Assembly: GCA_016213405.1 (NCBI GenBank)
Contig: JACRAM010000116.1
Location: 123,132-187,131 of the forward strand
From: Bacteroidota bacterium
GTDB lineage: Bacteria > Bacteroidota > Bacteroidia > Palsa-948
Direction: 5' to 3'
DNA length: 64,000 nt
Both the position numbers and the translations under genes were made by a program. Positions within the stretch are counted from its first letter, which is position 1. Each line of letters starts with the position of its first letter. Below are positions 61,587-64,000 of this stretch, piece by piece. The notes beneath the pieces are model-generated. The model did not search any database. It was not told where the DNA came from and saw only the letters and a program-made list of their open reading frames with translations.

Positions 61587-63578
61587 TTATTCTATAATTA
61601 TTTTTTTATTTAATGTTTCATCATCTGTAATGATTTGCATCTGGTAAATTCCTTTTGCTGTTTTAGGAATTTTTATTTCAGTTTTCTTTCCGTTAACGGA
61701 TGATTGATAAACTAATTCACCCAGCGTGTTATAGATTTTGATTTGAGATTGCTTCGCTTCGCTCGCAATGACGGTGAAACTTCCGTGATTGGGATTAGGG
61801 TAAATGCTGATTAAATTATTTGGTGATATTTCAGAAACAAAAGTCCCCATAACTCTATCAGAAGTATTTGACTTGGAAGATTTGATAGAAGAAGTAAAAG
61901 CATCCGGATTTTTTATTGAAACATTGCAGGGCTGAGCGGGAGCTGCTTCTACAATGTAACGCGCGCTGTCAGTCGGAGCAGGATGAGTTCCGGCTATATC
62001 TGTATATTGGTTGGGCAGAGAAAAGGGAACTGAATCTATTTTCACCCAACTGCCGTTGTTATTGTTATCGCGCAAAATAATATATTGTGGAAAAGCGAAT
62101 CCCTGGTAATCTGTCCAGGATAAATCAAAAGTAGCAGGAGGAGTGAATTGAGGTGTTGCCTGGTGAATGGTAATGTGAGAAGAACTCTTTGCGCTTTCAA
62201 ATCCGCAGGTATCAATCACTGAAATTGCATATTCATACGCTTGTATTTTCGGATTGATGCCGCTCGAAGTATCTGTATACATGGAAAGCGAATCGTATGA
62301 CACCGATGCGATGTGCGTGAGCACCGAAGCAATGTTTCTGTAAATCCTGAAGCTATCAATGTTTCCTGCTACTGGTTTTTCCCAGACGATTACATTTTTT
62401 GTAGAAGTAGAAGTATCAACCGTTACAAGGCAAATGGGAACAGGATTTGTGATGTTACCTACATTTGCAGAATTTGAAACTGCACATCCGTAACTATCCA
62501 ATATCGTAACAGAATAAGTTCCGGAAACAAGTCCTGTGATGGATGTAGTGGTTCCGCCAGAAGACCAGAGATAAGTATAGGGTGTTGTTCCTCCCGTTGC
62601 TGAAACAGTTGCTTTGCCTTTTCCCTTGCAGGTATCGGGTGTAGCGGTTATTGTTGTTGACATGGCAGCGCAGGGATCCCATTCATAGAAATCACGGAGT
62701 GCTCCTGAACTGCCGGAACCTGTTCCTGCATATCCTTTTGATCCAATTGAAAAAGCAACTCCTTGCCATCTGCCGGGTCCGCTCAAGTTTGCTATTGGCA
62801 CCCAGCCGTCAAATGATGGGTGATATTCCCAAAATTCCTGTTTGTATGTTCCTGAATAACTTCCTAATCCAATATATCCGAAACTCCCTAATGAAAAACC
62901 GGAAGCACTTGTTACCCCAGTTCCACCAATGTTTGTCTTTGATGTCCAGCTGTTTGTGACAGAATTATATTCAAAAAAATATACATCTCCATTATTTCCT
63001 GTTCCGATATATCCTTTTGTACCTATGGAGAAACCTGCTGCATTGGCAGTTGCCATGAGGTAGGATGCTTTTTGTGTCCATGTATCAGTAGCAGGATTGT
63101 ATTCCCAGAAATCCTGCTTGGTTACACCATCATCTCCGGTTCCGATATATCCTTTTGCTCCGATAGCAAATCCTACGGCACGAAGTCTTGCCGTTCCGCC
63201 AAAGTTTGCTTTTTGTGTCCACACATTTGTGGACGGATCGTATTCATAGAATTCCTTCTGTTTAACTGAAGCGCTGCTTCCTGTTCCTACATATCCTTTT
63301 GTTCCTATAGAGAACCCAACGCAGCCATATCTGCCGCCCGGAGGGTAATCTGCCATTTGTGTCCAGACATCTGTAGAAGGATCATATTCCCAAAAGTCCT
63401 TATAGATAGAGGCAGCATTAGCCCCTGTTCCGATATATCCTTTGGTACCTATTGAAAATCCGACCGCCCGATTCCGTGACGCTCCGCCAAAGTTTGCTTT
63501 TTGAGTCCACACGCCTTGTGCATTAACAAGAAAAGCGGAAAATAAAATGGCTGTAATTAGAATGTAGATTTTTTTCAT
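61587..63578 (-). CDS. Secreted Kelch-propeller protein with Ig/FN3-like repeats and T9SS tail
   Basis: This 663-residue protein has a signal peptide (ending VNAQ at about residue 20). About six Kelch blades follow (GTKGYIGTGANAASIYKDFW, DVWTQMADYPPGGRYGCVGF), then an SprB-like repeat (DTCKGKGKATVSATGGTTPY), one or two FN3-like modules (about 395-560) and a T9SS tail from about 590 (IYPNPNHGSF ... NKKIIIE). The tail includes VIASEAKQSQIKIYN, whose IASEAKQSQ part is encoded by an interspersed GAGCGAAGCGAAGCAATCTC repeat. It is ten bases downstream of a second, partial paralog. Confidence 0.87.
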   Translation of the reverse strand: MKKIYILITAILFSAFLVNAQGVWTQKANFGGASRNRAVGFSIGTKGYIGTGANAASIYKDFWEYDPSTDVWTQMADYPPGGRYGCVGFSIGTKGYVGTGSSASVKQKEFYEYDPSTNVWTQKANFGGTARLRAVGFAIGAKGYIGTGDDGVTKQDFWEYNPATDTWTQKASYLMATANAAGFSIGTKGYIGTGNNGDVYFFEYNSVTNSWTSKTNIGGTGVTSASGFSLGSFGYIGLGSYSGTYKQEFWEYHPSFDGWVPIANLSGPGRWQGVAFSIGSKGYAGTGSGSSGALRDFYEWDPCAAMSTTITATPDTCKGKGKATVSATGGTTPYTYLWSSGGTTTSITGLVSGTYSVTILDSYGCAVSNSANVGNITNPVPICLVTVDTSTSTKNVIVWEKPVAGNIDSFRIYRNIASVLTHIASVSYDSLSMYTDTSSGINPKIQAYEYAISVIDTCGFESAKSSSHITIHQATPQFTPPATFDLSWTDYQGFAFPQYIILRDNNNNGSWVKIDSVPFSLPNQYTDIAGTHPAPTDSARYIVEAAPAQPCNVSIKNPDAFTSSIKSSKSNTSDRVMGTFVSEISPNNLISIYPNPNHGSFTVIASEAKQSQIKIYNTLGELVYQSSVNGKKTEIKIPKTAKGIYQMQIITDDETLNKKIIIE
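61745..61772. repeat. GAGCGAAGCGAAGC interspersed repeat in a T9SS tail, copy 1
   Basis: GAGATTGCTTCGCTTCGCTC + GCAATGAC is a repeat that I know as dispersed in several bacterial genomes, read here as IASEAKQSQ. A second copy is at 63750-63777. Confidence 0.75.
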
Positions 63579-63588
63579 AAGTTTTGTT

Positions 63589-64000
63589 TTAATGGTTTAT
63601 GATTATTTTTTTGTTTGTTATTCCGTTTTCTGATACTACTTGCAACTGATAAATTCCTTGTTTTATTTCAGGAATTTTTATTTCTGTTTTCTTTTCTTTA
63701 ACGGATGTTTGATAAACCAATTCACCCAGCGTGTTATAGATTTTGATTTGAGATTGCTTCGCTTCGCTCGCAATGACGGTGAAACTTCCGTGATTGGGAT
63801 TGGGATAAACGCTGATTAAATTATTCAGTGATGTTTCAGCAACCGATATGGGTCCCCCCAGCCGGTCAGAAGTATTTGATTTGGATGATTTGATGGAGGA
63901 AGCCAACGCATCCGGATTCTTTATGGAAACATTGCAGGGCTGAGCAGGTGCGGCTTCTACAATATAACGGGCGCTGTCGGTAGGGGCATTGATATCTGTA
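63589..64000 (-). CDS. C-terminal part of a second T9SS protein, paralog of 61587-63578
   Basis: The frame is open to the right edge, so the start is outside. The visible 136 residues parallel the end of the 663-residue protein: DSARYIVEAAPAQPCNVSI is identical, then SSIKSSKSNTSDR, a T9SS tail with VYPNPNHGSFTVIASEAKQS and NKKIIINH. Differences cluster in the linker (LGGPISVAETSLNN). The two are tandem duplicates or recent paralogs. An apparent TTG start at 63906 is internal. Confidence 0.8.
   Translation of the reverse strand, partial: TDINAPTDSARYIVEAAPAQPCNVSIKNPDALASSIKSSKSNTSDRLGGPISVAETSLNNLISVYPNPNHGSFTVIASEAKQSQIKIYNTLGELVYQTSVKEKKTEIKIPEIKQGIYQLQVVSENGITNKKIIINH
63750..63777. repeat. 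GAGCGAAGCGAAGC interspersed repeat in a T9SS tail, copy 2
   Basis: Same 28-bp sequence as 61745-61772 at the homologous site of the paralog, so it probably entered before the duplication. Confidence 0.75.

Overview
The window looks like the chromosome of an uncultured member of the Bacteroidota. Nine or more proteins carry a signal peptide and/or the C-terminal type IX secretion (T9SS) sorting domain. Several promoters fit the Bacteroidota -7 consensus TAnnTTTG. The core genes (RibBA, BamA, UppS, GlyA, HppA, AlgH/YqgE, PpiD-like) are typical of the phylum. I cannot place the organism below phylum level.

Layout. 0-12 kb: a partial DUF1015 gene, a repeat-rich gap, an unknown protein with a paralog at 32 kb, two T9SS cargo proteins, RibBA, and an LptF/G - GT4 - GT2 operon. 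12-20 kb: a GT2, an FG-GAP repeat T9SS protein, a SIMPL-domain lipoprotein, BamA and UppS. 19.8-21.3 kb: a compact exosortase locus made of one PID-CTERM-like substrate, the exosortase and a membrane partner. 21.4-31.6 kb: three large T9SS cargo proteins, one a 1779-residue repeat adhesin and one with two S74-type chaperone domains. 31.8-39.5 kb: the second unknown paralog, GlyA, AlgH, a toxin-antitoxin pair placed between AlgH and a relic of an AlgH 3' end, a cytochrome c, the membrane pyrophosphatase and a 420-bp tandem array. 39.5-46.9 kb: PpiD-like foldase, two Wzz-like proteins, and an oligopeptide ABC permease with its binding protein. 47-55 kb: tRNA-Ser, then an integrative element of about 7.5 kb in tRNA-Pro. 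55-64 kb: a run of secreted beta-propeller/Ig-type proteins, several with T9SS tails.

The integrative element is the most unusual region. It is bounded by copies of the 5' half of tRNA-Pro and carries a tyrosine integrase, paired arm-type repeats at both ends, an XRE regulator with a perfect palindromic operator, and several small genes of unknown function. One of these resembles a GIY-YIG nuclease and lies between 23-bp perfect inverted repeats. It also holds about 1.6 kb without a convincing gene, which folds on paper into very long helices (one of about 45 bp) and then a cluster of small hairpins in front of a possible replication-type winged-helix gene. The G-U pairs in the helices favour transcription of the + strand, so this is a good candidate for a large structured RNA plus an origin-like region.

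A second theme is short repeats. Three tandem arrays of unrelated sequence (1.4, 33.1 and 39.3 kb) all have an exact 21-bp period. Several families of interspersed palindromes and word repeats fill the gaps and have also entered genes in frame: GlyA, a glycosyltransferase and T9SS tails. Two gaps hold MITE-like inverted-repeat elements.
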